Positions 20,832-29,837 of a DNA stretch of 64,000 nt are shown here, piece after piece. The notes under the pieces are model-generated. The model was not told where the DNA came from, searched no databases, and worked only from the letters and a program-made list of their open reading frames with translations. The stretch comes from Yanshouia hominis (GTDB lineage Bacteria; Bacillota; Clostridia; Oscillospirales; Ruminococcaceae), in NCBI GenBank assembly GCA_014385025.1, contig JACRTB010000006.1, forward strand, positions 62,001-126,000, read 5' to 3'. Position 1 is the first letter of the stretch. Each line of letters opens with the position of its first letter. Made by a program: the position numbers and the translations under genes.

Positions 20832-20860
20832 AAAACAACGATAATGCGCAGCCCTTTTCG

Positions 20861-21892
20861 TCACACTGCAAAATGCTCGGGCGCCCCGCGCTCCACCGAG
20901 AGGGTGGCGACGGCGTTGAGGGAAGGCGGCGCCAGATGGCCCGCGCAGAATTCGAAATAGCCCTGTGCGCCGATCATTGCAGCGTTGTCGCCGGTCAGCT
21001 CGAGAGGCGGCATACAGAGCCGCAGACCCCGGCGCGCGGCCTCCTCAATCAGCTCCGCGCGCAGCCGGGTGTTGGCCGAAACCCCTCCCGCCACCGAGAG
21101 AACCCGGGCGCCGGTCTGCTCCGCGGCGGCAAAGAGCCGGGTGCGGAGCGCCTCGCAGACGGTGCGCTCAAAGCTTGCGCAGAGGGAGGGAAGGTCCACC
21201 TCGTCGCCCTTCTGGGCGGCATTGTGCAGCAGATTGACCACCGAGGTCTTGACGCCGGAAAAGCTCATATCGAGCGGCGCGCCCTCGACGTGCGGCCGCG
21301 GAAAGGGATAACGCCGGTCGTCCCCACTGCGGGCAAGCCGGTCAAGAGCGACTCCGCCGGGATAGCCGAGCCCCATCGCGCGGGCCGCCTTGTCGAAGGC
21401 TTCCCCCGCCGCGTCATCGCGCGAACGGCCCAGCACATGGAATTCGGTGTAATCCCGTACATCGACGATCAGGCTGTGTCCTCCCGAGGCGACAAGGCAG
21501 AGAAAGGGAGGCTCCAGATCGGGGCTGGCGATGTAGTTGGCGGCGATATGTCCCCGGATATGGTGCACCGGAACCAGCGGCTTTTCCGCCATAAAGGCAA
21601 GCCCCTTCGCAAAATTGACCCCGACCAGCAGCGCGCCGATCAGTCCCGGTCCGGCGGTGACGGCGACGGCGTCGATGGTATGCGCCGTCTGTCCCGCGTC
21701 GTCGAGCGCCTTCTGCACCACCATGTCGATTTTTTCGATGTGGCGGCGGGAGGCGATCTCCGGGACCACGCCGCCGTAGATGCGGTGTTCGGCGATCTGG
21801 GTGTGAACCACCGAGGAAAGGACGCGGCGGCCGTCCTCGACGACGGCGGCGGCCGTTTCGTCGCAGGAGGATTCAATGGCAAGAATTTTCAT
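20861..21892 (-). CDS. tsaD: tRNA t6A threonylcarbamoyltransferase TsaD
   Basis: Transfers threonylcarbamoyl to A37 of ANN-decoding tRNAs. The 343-residue product begins MKILAIESSCDETAAAVVED and has the metal histidines in PVHHIRGHI, then GGHSLIV, an ASKH-fold enzyme. The ATG at 21892 fits AAGGGG spacing; a TTG six bases upstream is too close. It is the last gene of a minus-strand run with a YcxB-like gene, rimI and polA. tsaB and tsaE are not in the window. Confidence 0.96.
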   Translation of the reverse strand: MKILAIESSCDETAAAVVEDGRRVLSSVVHTQIAEHRIYGGVVPEIASRRHIEKIDMVVQKALDDAGQTAHTIDAVAVTAGPGLIGALLVGVNFAKGLAFMAEKPLVPVHHIRGHIAANYIASPDLEPPFLCLVASGGHSLIVDVRDYTEFHVLGRSRDDAAGEAFDKAARAMGLGYPGGVALDRLARSGDDRRYPFPRPHVEGAPLDMSFSGVKTSVVNLLHNAAQKGDEVDLPSLCASFERTVCEALRTRLFAAAEQTGARVLSVAGGVSANTRLRAELIEEAARRGLRLCMPPLELTGDNAAMIGAQGYFEFCAGHLAPPSLNAVATLSVERGAPEHFAV

Positions 21893-21919
21893 CGGCAACC
21901 CCTTCTGATGCCGCCTCGG

Positions 21920-22459
21920 TCAGGGCAGGACCTTGGCGCAGGATTTGGAACAGCGTGCGTTGAGGAAGGACTCAAAGGAAGCCGCATCCCCGGAAAGGCC
22001 GTCCTTTGAGACGGCATGGCAGAGATTTTTGGAAAGGAAAAGCAGAAAGAAGTCCGCCGTCTCGACCGGACGGAAGATCTCCCCATAGCCGAATGTTTCG
22101 CAGGGGCCGCCGTCCCGCACCTCGACGCGGTCGGGATAAAAGCGGTAGAAAACCGTGGGCAGCGGGGCGGCCAGTCCCCGGAAGAGTCTTCTGCCGAGGC
22201 CGCGGCAGAAGGCGCGCCGCACCCGCCGCCAGATCGGTGGAATTACCGCGGCGGTGAGAGCGAGAACAAAGATGCGCAGCACCCAGCTAAACAGCGAATC
22301 AGGCTGCTCTATCCGAAAGGTCATCGCCCATACGGCCGGCAGAGCGAGCAGGTAAACGAGGATCATCATCCACCTCTGATCAAGCCGCTGCTTTGCCAGA
22401 AGCATCTGGGCATAGGTTTTTTCATCGATGACGGTGGCGGCGGTAAAAACTGGTTCCAT
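21920..22459 (-). CDS. YcxB-like membrane protein
   Basis: A 179-residue protein with two hydrophobic segments (residues 30-52 and 58-76), then a soluble domain containing FYRFYPDRVEVRDG and YGEIFRPVETADFFLLFLS, which resembles the YcxB-like C-terminal domain. Function is unknown. It sits between rimI and tsaD with a 27-nt gap to tsaD. Confidence 0.7.
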   Translation of the reverse strand: MEPVFTAATVIDEKTYAQMLLAKQRLDQRWMMILVYLLALPAVWAMTFRIEQPDSLFSWVLRIFVLALTAAVIPPIWRRVRRAFCRGLGRRLFRGLAAPLPTVFYRFYPDRVEVRDGGPCETFGYGEIFRPVETADFFLLFLSKNLCHAVSKDGLSGDAASFESFLNARCSKSCAKVLP

Positions 22460-22637
22460 CGAAAAAACGCCTTTCTGAAATCAGCGCGGGACCCGCGCGT
22501 GCGGAGAAAAATCCGGCGGAACAGACGTCCCGGCTCATCGCGCGAGGGCGCGGGCTTTACGCCCTAGCGCCCTTGCCACGAGCTTTACCGGCGCGGAAAA
22601 CCCCTGCGCGGGCTTTACGCTCCCGAAGAAAAAGCGC

Positions 22638-23093
22638 CTAAAAGGTCCGCTGCATCATCAGCGCGTCCTCGCGCGGCGCCTCGTAAAAGCCGGGGCGCAC
22701 CCCCAGCGGGGAAAAGCCGAGCTTTTCATAGAGGGCGATGGCCGGCGCGTTGGAGGCCCGCACCTCCAGCAGCAGGCGGTCGAGCGCAAGCTCCCGCGCG
22801 GCCGCAAGCAGCGCGCGGGTCAATGCCTCGCCGGTGCCCCGGCGGCGGAACTCGGGCAGAACGGCGATGTTGGTGACGCTTCCCTCGCCGCAGACCGATT
22901 CCAGACCGGCCCAGCCGACGACCTCCCCGGAGGAGGAGAGGGCCGCAAAGCAGCAGGCCCCTTCCTTTTGCAGCTCGGAGAGAAAACCCGCCTCGCTCCA
23001 GGGAAGGGAGAAGCAGGCGCGTTCCACCGCGGCCGCACCGGGGACCAGAAGGGGAGCGAGGGGAAGAATGCGGATTCTGTTTTGCTGTTTCAT
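22638..23093 (-). CDS. rimI: Ribosomal-protein-alanine N-acetyltransferase RimI
   Basis: A 151-residue GNAT enzyme. The acetyl-CoA loop is seen as VLPEFRRRGTGEALTRALL (about residues 83-101), and LLLEVRASNAPAIALYEKLGF is the RimI signature. It overlaps the polA stop by four bases (ATGA), so the two are coupled. The link to tsaD nearby is common in Firmicutes. Confidence 0.93.
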   Translation of the reverse strand: MKQQNRIRILPLAPLLVPGAAAVERACFSLPWSEAGFLSELQKEGACCFAALSSSGEVVGWAGLESVCGEGSVTNIAVLPEFRRRGTGEALTRALLAAARELALDRLLLEVRASNAPAIALYEKLGFSPLGVRPGFYEAPREDALMMQRTF

Positions 23094-25705
23094 TTTGCCT
23101 CCAGCCAGTTGCGGCCGGTCTTGGCCTCGGCGAGCAGCGGCACCTTGAGGGAAACCACCCGCTCCATTTCTTCGGTCAGCAACTTTGCGGCCTGTTCGGC
23201 CTCCTCCTCGGGGGCCTCGACGATCAGCTCGTCGTGCACCTGAAGAATCAGTCTGGCCTTCATCCCCTCGGCGCGCAGCCGGTCATAAACCCGCACCATC
23301 GCAAGCTTGATGATGTCGGCCGCGGTGCCCTGAATCGGGGTGTTCATCGCCACCCGTTCCCCGAAGGCGTGGGTCACCCGGTTGGAGGCCGCCAGCTCGG
23401 GCAGCGGGCGGCGGCGGCCGAACATCGTCTGCACATAACCGTGCTCGGTGCCGAAGGCCACCGATTCCTGCATATAGCGGCGGACCCCCTGATAGTTGGC
23501 GAGATAGCTCTTGATATAACGGTCGGCCTCGGCGACCGAAACGCCGATATCCTGCGAGAGGGAGTAGGCGCCGATGCCGTAGACGATGCCGAAGTTGACC
23601 GCCTTGGCGCTCGAGCGCATCTGCGGGGTGACAAATTCCTCCGGCATATCGAAAACCTGTGCGGCAGTCCGGGTGTGGATGTCCAGATTGTGGACGAAAG
23701 CCTCGATCATCGCCGGATCGTCGGCGATGTGGGCGAGCACCCGCAGTTCAATCTGGGAATAGTCGGCGTCCACCAGCAGACGGCCCGCGGGCGCATAAAA
23801 GAAGCGGCGGAGCTGGCTTCCCCGCTCTGTGCGCACCGGAATATTCTGCAGGTTCGGCTCGGTCGAGCTGATGCGGCCGGTCCGTGTTTCGGTCTGACGG
23901 AAGACCGAGCGGACCCGGTGGTCGGAATCGACCTGGGCCAGCAGCCCGTCGACATAGGTGGACTTGAGCTTGGCCAGTTTGCGGTAGGAGAGGATGTCGT
24001 CGATGATCGGATGGTATTTGCGCAGCCCGTCGAGGGTGTCGGCGTCGGTGGAAAAGCCGCTTTTGGTCTTTTTGCGGGCGGGCAGTCCGAGCCGGTCAAA
24101 GAGCACCTCCCCGAGCTGCTTGGGGGAGTTGATGTTGAATTCTCCGCCCGCAAGGAAGTAGATCCGCGCGGTCAGCTCCGCGAGGTCGGTGTCCAGCTCG
24201 CGGCCGTAATCGGTCAGCCCCTGCTCGTCGAGCGAGAAGCCGAGGGCCTCCATCGAGGCGAGCACCCGCGCGAGCGGAATTTCGATCTCTCCGAGCAGCC
24301 GCTTCATCCCCTTCTCCTCCAGCTCGGCGGAAAGCGCCGCCGTGAGGGCGGGCAGGACGGCGGCGCGCTGTGCCAGCGCCGACAGTTCCGGGGAAATGCC
24401 CTCCGGCAGCGAAAGGGCGGGAGGGTCGAGATTCCTGCCCGCGCAGAGGGACTCAAGCGAATAGCCCGACGAAAGCGGGGAAAGCAGGTATCCCGCCAGT
24501 ACCGGATCGAAGGCGGCGAGCGGCGGCTGGCTGTCCGGATCGGTCAAAAAGCGGCTGCGGTACCACTCCTTGCTGTCGGTCAGCGAAAGCGGCGCGGCGC
24601 AGCGGCAGAGGGCACCGAGAAAGTCATCCCATCCGGGAGCGCCCGCTTCGAAAAGGGCCGCCGCCGACAAACCGGCCAGCGCCGCGCGGCAGGGCTGTTT
24701 TCCTCTGTATTCGAGCAGGGCGGAAACCGGATCGGTTCCGTCCAGCAGCGCTTTTGCCGCGTCCAGATCGTTTACCGCGGCGGGCAGCGCGGGCTTCGGC
24801 GCGGTGGGCGCCGCATTGGCTCCGGCCGTTTCGCCGGGGGAAAGGCCGAGCCGGCTGATGACCGAACGCAGCTCGAGCCGGTCGAGCAGGGCGTAAAGAG
24901 GACCGTCCTGGCGGGGCTTGGGGTACAGCTCGCCGAGCGTCTGCGAAATGGGCGCCGCGCAGTTGATTTCAGCGAGCGCCCGGCTCTTGTAGGCGGTTTC
25001 GCGGTCGCGCAGAAGCTTTTCGCGCACACCCTTCCGGATCGCGGGATCATCGATCCTCTCATAGACGCCGTCGAGGGTGCCGAACTGCTGGATGAGGGCG
25101 AGGGCGGTCTTTTCGCCGATGCCCGCGACGCCGGGGATATTGTCCGAGGAATCGCCCATCAGCGCCTTGACCTCGATCATCTGCCGGGGGGAGACGCCAT
25201 ACCTCTCCCGGATCGCCGCCTCGTCGATGACCTCGGCGCCCGACTGGCCGCCGCGGGTAAAGGCGAGACGCACCGTTACCCCGCCGCCGACGAGCTGGAA
25301 GCTGTCGCGGTCCCCGGTGGCGATGACGCATTCATCCCCCGCCGCGCGGCAGCGCTCGCCCAGCGTTCCGAGGATGTCGTCGGCTTCGTATCCTTCAAGC
25401 GAAAGAATCGGATAGCCCATCAGGGTCAGCAGCTCCTTGAGCGGCTCAACCTGCTGCGCCAGTTCCCCGGGCATCCCCTTGCGGCCGGCCTTGTAGCCGT
25501 CGAACATCCTGTGGCGGAAGGTGGGAGCGCGCAGATCAAAGGCAAAGGCCACCGCATCGGGGGCGTTTTCCTCGACCAGCTTTAAAAGGATGTTCAGAAA
25601 GCCGTAAATCCCGTTGGTAAACTGGCCTTCCCGGGTGGTGAGCGGCTTGACGCCGTAGTAGGCGCGGTTGAGAATGGAATTGGAATCGACTGCGAGCAGC
25701 TTCAT
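23090..25705 (-). CDS. polA: DNA polymerase I
   Basis: Repair and Okazaki-fragment polymerase of 871 residues. The 5' nuclease domain spans residues 1-290 (AVDSNSILNRAYYG, GEKTALALIQQFG). The middle region (about 300-470) lacks clear DEDD acidic residues, so proofreading is probably lost, as in other Firmicutes. The polymerase domain has motif A DYSQIELRVLAHI, motif B RSSAKAVNFGIVYG and motif C LQVHDELIVE. It starts ATG after GAGGAG. Confidence 0.97.
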   Translation of the reverse strand: MKLLAVDSNSILNRAYYGVKPLTTREGQFTNGIYGFLNILLKLVEENAPDAVAFAFDLRAPTFRHRMFDGYKAGRKGMPGELAQQVEPLKELLTLMGYPILSLEGYEADDILGTLGERCRAAGDECVIATGDRDSFQLVGGGVTVRLAFTRGGQSGAEVIDEAAIRERYGVSPRQMIEVKALMGDSSDNIPGVAGIGEKTALALIQQFGTLDGVYERIDDPAIRKGVREKLLRDRETAYKSRALAEINCAAPISQTLGELYPKPRQDGPLYALLDRLELRSVISRLGLSPGETAGANAAPTAPKPALPAAVNDLDAAKALLDGTDPVSALLEYRGKQPCRAALAGLSAAALFEAGAPGWDDFLGALCRCAAPLSLTDSKEWYRSRFLTDPDSQPPLAAFDPVLAGYLLSPLSSGYSLESLCAGRNLDPPALSLPEGISPELSALAQRAAVLPALTAALSAELEEKGMKRLLGEIEIPLARVLASMEALGFSLDEQGLTDYGRELDTDLAELTARIYFLAGGEFNINSPKQLGEVLFDRLGLPARKKTKSGFSTDADTLDGLRKYHPIIDDILSYRKLAKLKSTYVDGLLAQVDSDHRVRSVFRQTETRTGRISSTEPNLQNIPVRTERGSQLRRFFYAPAGRLLVDADYSQIELRVLAHIADDPAMIEAFVHNLDIHTRTAAQVFDMPEEFVTPQMRSSAKAVNFGIVYGIGAYSLSQDIGVSVAEADRYIKSYLANYQGVRRYMQESVAFGTEHGYVQTMFGRRRPLPELAASNRVTHAFGERVAMNTPIQGTAADIIKLAMVRVYDRLRAEGMKARLILQVHDELIVEAPEEEAEQAAKLLTEEMERVVSLKVPLLAEAKTGRNWLEAK

Positions 25706-25911
25706 TGAGAATCTCCTCTCTGTTACGCCGGCGAAGGGCTGACGGGGGAACCGCGCGGCTGCACGGCCCGCCGCATCAAAGAACGGAAGCCCCTGCCGCC
25801 GCCGGAAAACACGCCCCGACGGCCCGAAGAATCTCCGCCGCCGGCTCCCCCATGGCCCGCGCCCCCGAAGAGCGGGGGACGCGGCCGCCCGGCGGATGCG
25901 GGACGGTTTTT
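25706..25911. other. GC-rich spacer between prfC and polA
   Basis: 206 nt with no gene. It contains a hairpin of CCCCCG and CGGGGG around 25865-25880 and GC-rich repeats of GCCGCCGG. It may hold an attenuator or processing site. Confidence 0.4.
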
Positions 25912-27495
25912 CTATCTTGAGAACTCCGCGAGGCGGAGCCCCTCGTTTTTGTCGAGCGCCCAGTTGATGTTCCAGGTGTCGGTGAAGAGCAGCAGGTAGT
26001 TGTCCTTGAAATCCTGAACCACCTTGGTGTCCGAGGTGATTTTGAGCTTCTTCGGCTCGACGGGGGTTTCCTCGATCCAGCGCAGGTGCTGATAGGAGAG
26101 CATCTCGAGCCGGATCTCCACCCCGTATTCGTTTTTCAGGCGGTACTCAAGCACATCGAACTGGAGGGTGCCGACCACCCCGACGATCACCTCTTCCATG
26201 CCCTTGCCCGGCTCGCGGAAAATCTGAATCGCGCCCTCCTGTGCGATCTGGCTGGTGCCCTTGACGAACTGCTTGCGCTTGAGGGTGTCAAGCTGCCGGA
26301 CCCGGGCAAAATGCTCGGGGGCGAATGTGGGAATCCCGTCGAAGCGGATTTTCCGGTTCGGGGAGCAGATGGTATCCCCGATCGAGAAGATGCCGGGGTC
26401 GAACACCCCGATGATATCCCCCGCATAGGCCTCGTCGATGACCTCGCGCTCCTGCGCCATCATCTGCTGGGGCTGGAGAAGGCGCATCTTCTTGTCCCCC
26501 TGAACATGCAGCACCTCCATGCTCTTTTCGAACTTCCCCGAGCAGATCCGCATAAAGGCGATGCGGTCGCGGTGCGCCTTGTTCATGTTCGCCTGAATCT
26601 TAAAGACGAAGGCCGAGAAATCCGGCGAAAAGGGATCGATCTCCCCCTCGTCACAGACCCGCGGGAGCGGCGGCGGGGTCAGGCGCAGAAAATCCTTGAG
26701 GAACGGTTCGACCCCGAAGTTGGTCAGCGCCGAACCGAAGAACACCGGAGAGAGCCTGCCGGCCTGCACCGCCTCCAGATCAAATTCGGCGCTCGCCCCG
26801 TCGAGAAGCTCAACGTCGCCGCGCAGCGTCTCGGCAAAGTCCTCCCCGATCAGCGCGCCGAGGCCGGGGTCGTCCACCGCAGCGGCGGTCGCCGCGACCT
26901 CCCGCTGACCGTTGTTGGCGGTAAAGGAGATCATCTGTCCCGCGCCGCGGTCGTAGACCCCCTTGAATTCCTTGCCGCAGCCCACCGGCCAGTTCATGGG
27001 ATAGGTGGCAATGCCCAGCTCCCCCTCGATCTCCTCAAGCAGCTCGTAGGGGTCGCGGGCCTCGCGGTCCATCTTGTTGATGAAGGTGAAGATGGGAATG
27101 TGCCGCATCACGCAGACCTTGAAGAGCTTGCGGGTCTGGTTCTCGACGCCCTTCGACGCGTCGATCACCATGACCGCCGAGTCGGCGGCCATCAGGGTGC
27201 GGTAGGTGTCCTCCGAGAAATCCTGATGCCCGGGGGTGTCGAGAATATTGATGCAGTATCCGCCGTAGGAGAACTGGAGCACCGACGAGGTGACCGAGAT
27301 GCCACGCTGCTTCTCGATTTCCATCCAGTCGGAAACGGCGTGCCGCGCCGTCTTTTTGCCCTTGACCGAGCCGGCCAGCGCGATCGCGCCCCCGTAGAGC
27401 AGGAATTTTTCGGTCAGGGTCGTCTTGCCCGCGTCCGGGTGGGAGATGATCGCAAAGGTTCTCCGCTTGCTAATTTCGTCTGTCAGCTTCGCCAA
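25912..27495 (-). CDS. prfC: Peptide chain release factor 3
   Basis: RF3 is a GTPase that recycles RF1 and RF2 from the ribosome. The 527-residue product has G1 SHPDAGKTTLTEK (residues 19-31), DTPGHQDFSEDTYR and NKMDREARDP. It uses a TTG start after GGAGGAACGACC. A strong promoter lies just upstream. Confidence 0.97.
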   Translation of the reverse strand: MAKLTDEISKRRTFAIISHPDAGKTTLTEKFLLYGGAIALAGSVKGKKTARHAVSDWMEIEKQRGISVTSSVLQFSYGGYCINILDTPGHQDFSEDTYRTLMAADSAVMVIDASKGVENQTRKLFKVCVMRHIPIFTFINKMDREARDPYELLEEIEGELGIATYPMNWPVGCGKEFKGVYDRGAGQMISFTANNGQREVAATAAAVDDPGLGALIGEDFAETLRGDVELLDGASAEFDLEAVQAGRLSPVFFGSALTNFGVEPFLKDFLRLTPPPLPRVCDEGEIDPFSPDFSAFVFKIQANMNKAHRDRIAFMRICSGKFEKSMEVLHVQGDKKMRLLQPQQMMAQEREVIDEAYAGDIIGVFDPGIFSIGDTICSPNRKIRFDGIPTFAPEHFARVRQLDTLKRKQFVKGTSQIAQEGAIQIFREPGKGMEEVIVGVVGTLQFDVLEYRLKNEYGVEIRLEMLSYQHLRWIEETPVEPKKLKITSDTKVVQDFKDNYLLLFTDTWNINWALDKNEGLRLAEFSR

Positions 27496-27545
27496 GGTCG
27501 TTCCTCCATTATCTGCCGCGTGGGCCGCATCGTTATAACCGATTC

Positions 27546-27574
27546 AGTATATCATTTTTGGCTGATTGTAGCAA
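27546..27574 (-). promoter_or_regulatory. Sigma-A promoter of prfC
   Basis: Minus-strand TTGCTA (27569-27574), 17-nt spacer, TATACT (27546-27551), about 50 nt before the prfC start. Confidence 0.88.
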
Positions 27575-27599
27575 GAAAAATCACCCCCCGGCTCAAAGA

Positions 27600-27643
27600 G
27601 CGCCCCCATCTCCGCGGCAAAGGGTGCCGGGGGATGGGGGCGC
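27600..27643 (-). terminator. Likely terminator downstream of typA
   Basis: An 11-bp stem (GCGCCCCCATC with GATGGGGGCGC) encloses a second hairpin (CGGCA with TGCCG). It starts 20 nt after the typA stop. The U tract after the stem is short, so termination may be incomplete. Confidence 0.65.
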
Positions 27644-27663
27644 AGGCCGTTGGGCGGCGGAAT

Positions 27664-29484
27664 TTATTTTCCGCCCTTGAGCTTCTTCATCCGCTGGTCG
27701 TGCGAAAGCTCGCGCTTTCTGATCCGCAGGTTCTTGGGGGTGACCTCAAGCAGCTCGTCGTCCGCGATAAACTCGATGCAGGCTTCCAGCGACATCTTGC
27801 GCGGCGGCACAAGGCGGAGCGCCTCATCCGAGCCGGAAGCACGCATGTTGGTCACATGCTTTTTCTTGCAGACGTTGACGACGATATCCTCCGCCTTGGG
27901 GGAGGCGCCGACCACCATGCCCGCATAAACGGGGGTGCCCGCGCCGATGAAGAGGTCCCCGCGCTCCTGCGCGTTGTAAAGACCGTAGGTGACCGCCTCT
28001 CCCGTCTCATAGGAGATCAGGGAGCCGCTCTGGCGGCTGACGATTTCGCCGCGGTAGGCGTCGTATCCGGCGAAGATGGTTCCGATGATGCCTTCGCCCT
28101 TGGTGTCGGTCATGAACTCGCTGCGGTAGCCGAAGAGACCGCGCGAGGGAATCAAAAACTCGATCTTCATCCGCTCGCCGATGGGGTTCATGCTGACGAG
28201 GTCGCCCTTGCGGGAGCCGAGCTTTTCGATGACGCTGCCCACCGCGTCGGCGGGTACGTCGATGACCGCCGTTTCAAACGGCTCCATGAGGACGCCGTTT
28301 TCCTCATGCATGAGGGCGCGGGGCGCGCCGACCGCGAATTCGTATCCTTCGCGGCGCATCGTCTCGATCAAAATCGAGAGGTGCATCTCGCCGCGTCCGA
28401 GTACCCGGAAGCTGTCGGTCGAGGCGCCGTCCTCCACCCGCAGCGACACGTCCTTCAGAAGCTCGCGGTAGAGCCGGTCGCGGATCTGGCGGGAGGTGAC
28501 AAATTTTCCCTCGCGGCCCGCGAAGGGGCTGTCGTTGACCTGGAAGGTCATCTCCACCGTCGGCTCGGAGATTTTGACAAACTCAATCGGTTCAACCCGC
28601 GCGGGATCGCACAGGGTATTGCCGATGGTGATGGCGTCGATGCCGGAAAACATGACGATGTCGCCGGCCTTCGCCTCCTGCACCGAGGTGCGGCTGATTC
28701 CTTCAAACTGGTAGATGGCGGTGATTTTCCCCTTGAGATGGATGTCGGGGTTGTGAAAGTCGCAGACTTCGACCGGCTGGTTGACCTTCATTTCGCCGCG
28801 CTCAATCCGGCCGACGGCGGTGCGGCCGACGAATTCGTTGTAATCGACGGTCGAAACCAGCACCTGCAGCGGGCCCTCGGCGTCGAGGTCGGGACAGGGG
28901 ATATATTCCAGGATGGTATCGAAGAGGCAGGAAAGATCCTTGCCCTGCTCGTCGGGCGAGAAGGAGGAGGTTCCCGCGCGGCCCGAGCAGAAAACCATCG
29001 GGGCGTCGAGCTGCTCATTCGAAGCGCCAAGGTCGAGCATCAGCTCAAGCACCTCGTCGACCACCTCGTGCACCCGCGCGTCGGGCTTGTCCACCTTGTT
29101 GACCACCGCGATGACCGCAAGGCCGAGCTCCAGCGCCTTCGACAGGACGAAGCGGGTCTGGGGCATCGGACCCTCGGCCGCGTCCACCAGAAGCAGAACG
29201 CCCGAAACCATGCCGAGCACCCGCTCAACCTCGCCGCCGAAATCGGCGTGTCCGGGGGTATCGACAATGTTGATTTTGACCCCCTTGTATGAGACCGAGG
29301 CGTTCTTGGAGAGGATGGTGATGCCGCGCTCCCGCTCCAGATCGCCCGAGTCCATCACGCAGGTATCGACCTGCTGGTTTTCGCGGAAGGTTCCGCCCTG
29401 GGAAAGCAGCCCGTCAACCAGCGTGGTCTTACCGTGGTCAACGTGGGCAATGATGGCAATGTTTCTCAAATCCGTTCTTTTCAA
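27664..29484 (-). CDS. typA: Ribosome-associated GTPase TypA/BipA
   Basis: Translational GTPase of 606 residues. G1 is [17 protein letters not shown], followed by [30 protein letters not shown] and NKVDKPDAR; domains II, III and V follow, with the conserved C-terminal PPRKMSLE. It starts TTG after AGGTG with 8-nt spacing and has its own consensus promoter. Confidence 0.97.
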   Translation of the reverse strand: MKRTDLRNIAIIAHVDHGKTTLVDGLLSQGGTFRENQQVDTCVMDSGDLERERGITILSKNASVSYKGVKINIVDTPGHADFGGEVERVLGMVSGVLLLVDAAEGPMPQTRFVLSKALELGLAVIAVVNKVDKPDARVHEVVDEVLELMLDLGASNEQLDAPMVFCSGRAGTSSFSPDEQGKDLSCLFDTILEYIPCPDLDAEGPLQVLVSTVDYNEFVGRTAVGRIERGEMKVNQPVEVCDFHNPDIHLKGKITAIYQFEGISRTSVQEAKAGDIVMFSGIDAITIGNTLCDPARVEPIEFVKISEPTVEMTFQVNDSPFAGREGKFVTSRQIRDRLYRELLKDVSLRVEDGASTDSFRVLGRGEMHLSILIETMRREGYEFAVGAPRALMHEENGVLMEPFETAVIDVPADAVGSVIEKLGSRKGDLVSMNPIGERMKIEFLIPSRGLFGYRSEFMTDTKGEGIIGTIFAGYDAYRGEIVSRQSGSLISYETGEAVTYGLYNAQERGDLFIGAGTPVYAGMVVGASPKAEDIVVNVCKKKHVTNMRASGSDEALRLVPPRKMSLEACIEFIADDELLEVTPKNLRIRKRELSHDQRMKKLKGGK

Positions 29485-29560
29485 GTATTAACACCTAATT
29501 CCTTTGGTTTGCCGCCGAAGCGGCTCTATGTTCCGCTGCGAAATGCTTTTTAACCGTACA

Positions 29561-29589
29561 ATTATATCCTTTTCGCGGAAACACGTCAA
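29561..29589 (-). promoter_or_regulatory. Sigma-A promoter of typA
   Basis: Minus-strand TTGACG (29584-29589), 17-nt spacer, perfect TATAAT (29561-29566). The transcript would have a leader of about 70 nt. Confidence 0.93.
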
Positions 29590-29672
29590 TATTTTTACCG
29601 CGCTGATCCTTATTTTTGGCGTTTCACCGCCAAATAATCCTTCCATCCCAGCCGGATTTCACCGCTTTGACG

Positions 29673-29711
29673 AAAAAGCGGCCTTTCCCCCTGCAAAAGA
29701 GAAAGGCCGCC
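29673..29711 (-). terminator. Terminator of the EAL-domain gene
   Basis: A stem of GCGGCCTTTC with GAAAGGCCGC around a 13-base loop, with TTTTT next on the minus strand. It lies about 125 nt after the stop of the EAL gene. Confidence 0.85.
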
Positions 29712-29781
29712 GCGGGCGGGGACGCGCCGTAATCCGGTCCTGCCGCCAAATCATACCCGGCGCCCGGCAAAAGGCCGCCGC

Positions 29782-29803
29782 GGATAGCGGCGCGCCGCTA
29801 TCC
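29782..29803. repeat. Perfect 22-bp palindrome
   Basis: GGATAGCGGCG followed by its exact reverse complement, between the EAL gene stop and its terminator. It could be a protein-binding site or an extra 3' UTR hairpin. Confidence 0.7.
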
Positions 29804-29837
29804 GGGCTTGCCGTCGAACCGCGTCTTGAGAAGGGCG

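Larger units (their letters stand above)
20168..20860. other. 693-nt intergenic region with terminator and tandem repeats
   Basis: No gene is supported. From left to right: a GC-rich leader for the symporter (20168-20350); an AT-rich stretch with a weak minus-strand promoter candidate (TAAAAT near 20389); a 58-61 bp repeat array (20531-20766); and a terminator for tsaD. I looked for glycine-riboswitch core motifs in the symporter leader and did not find them. Confidence 0.6.

Noticed and set aside
23234-25585. 783-residue plus-strand open frame
   Set aside because: It mirrors polA in the antisense frame; polA motifs are unmistakable.
26086-29292. 1068-residue plus-strand open frame
   Set aside because: It is antisense to prfC and typA and spans their intergenic region; it is a codon-bias artefact of GC-rich genes with strong families on the minus strand.
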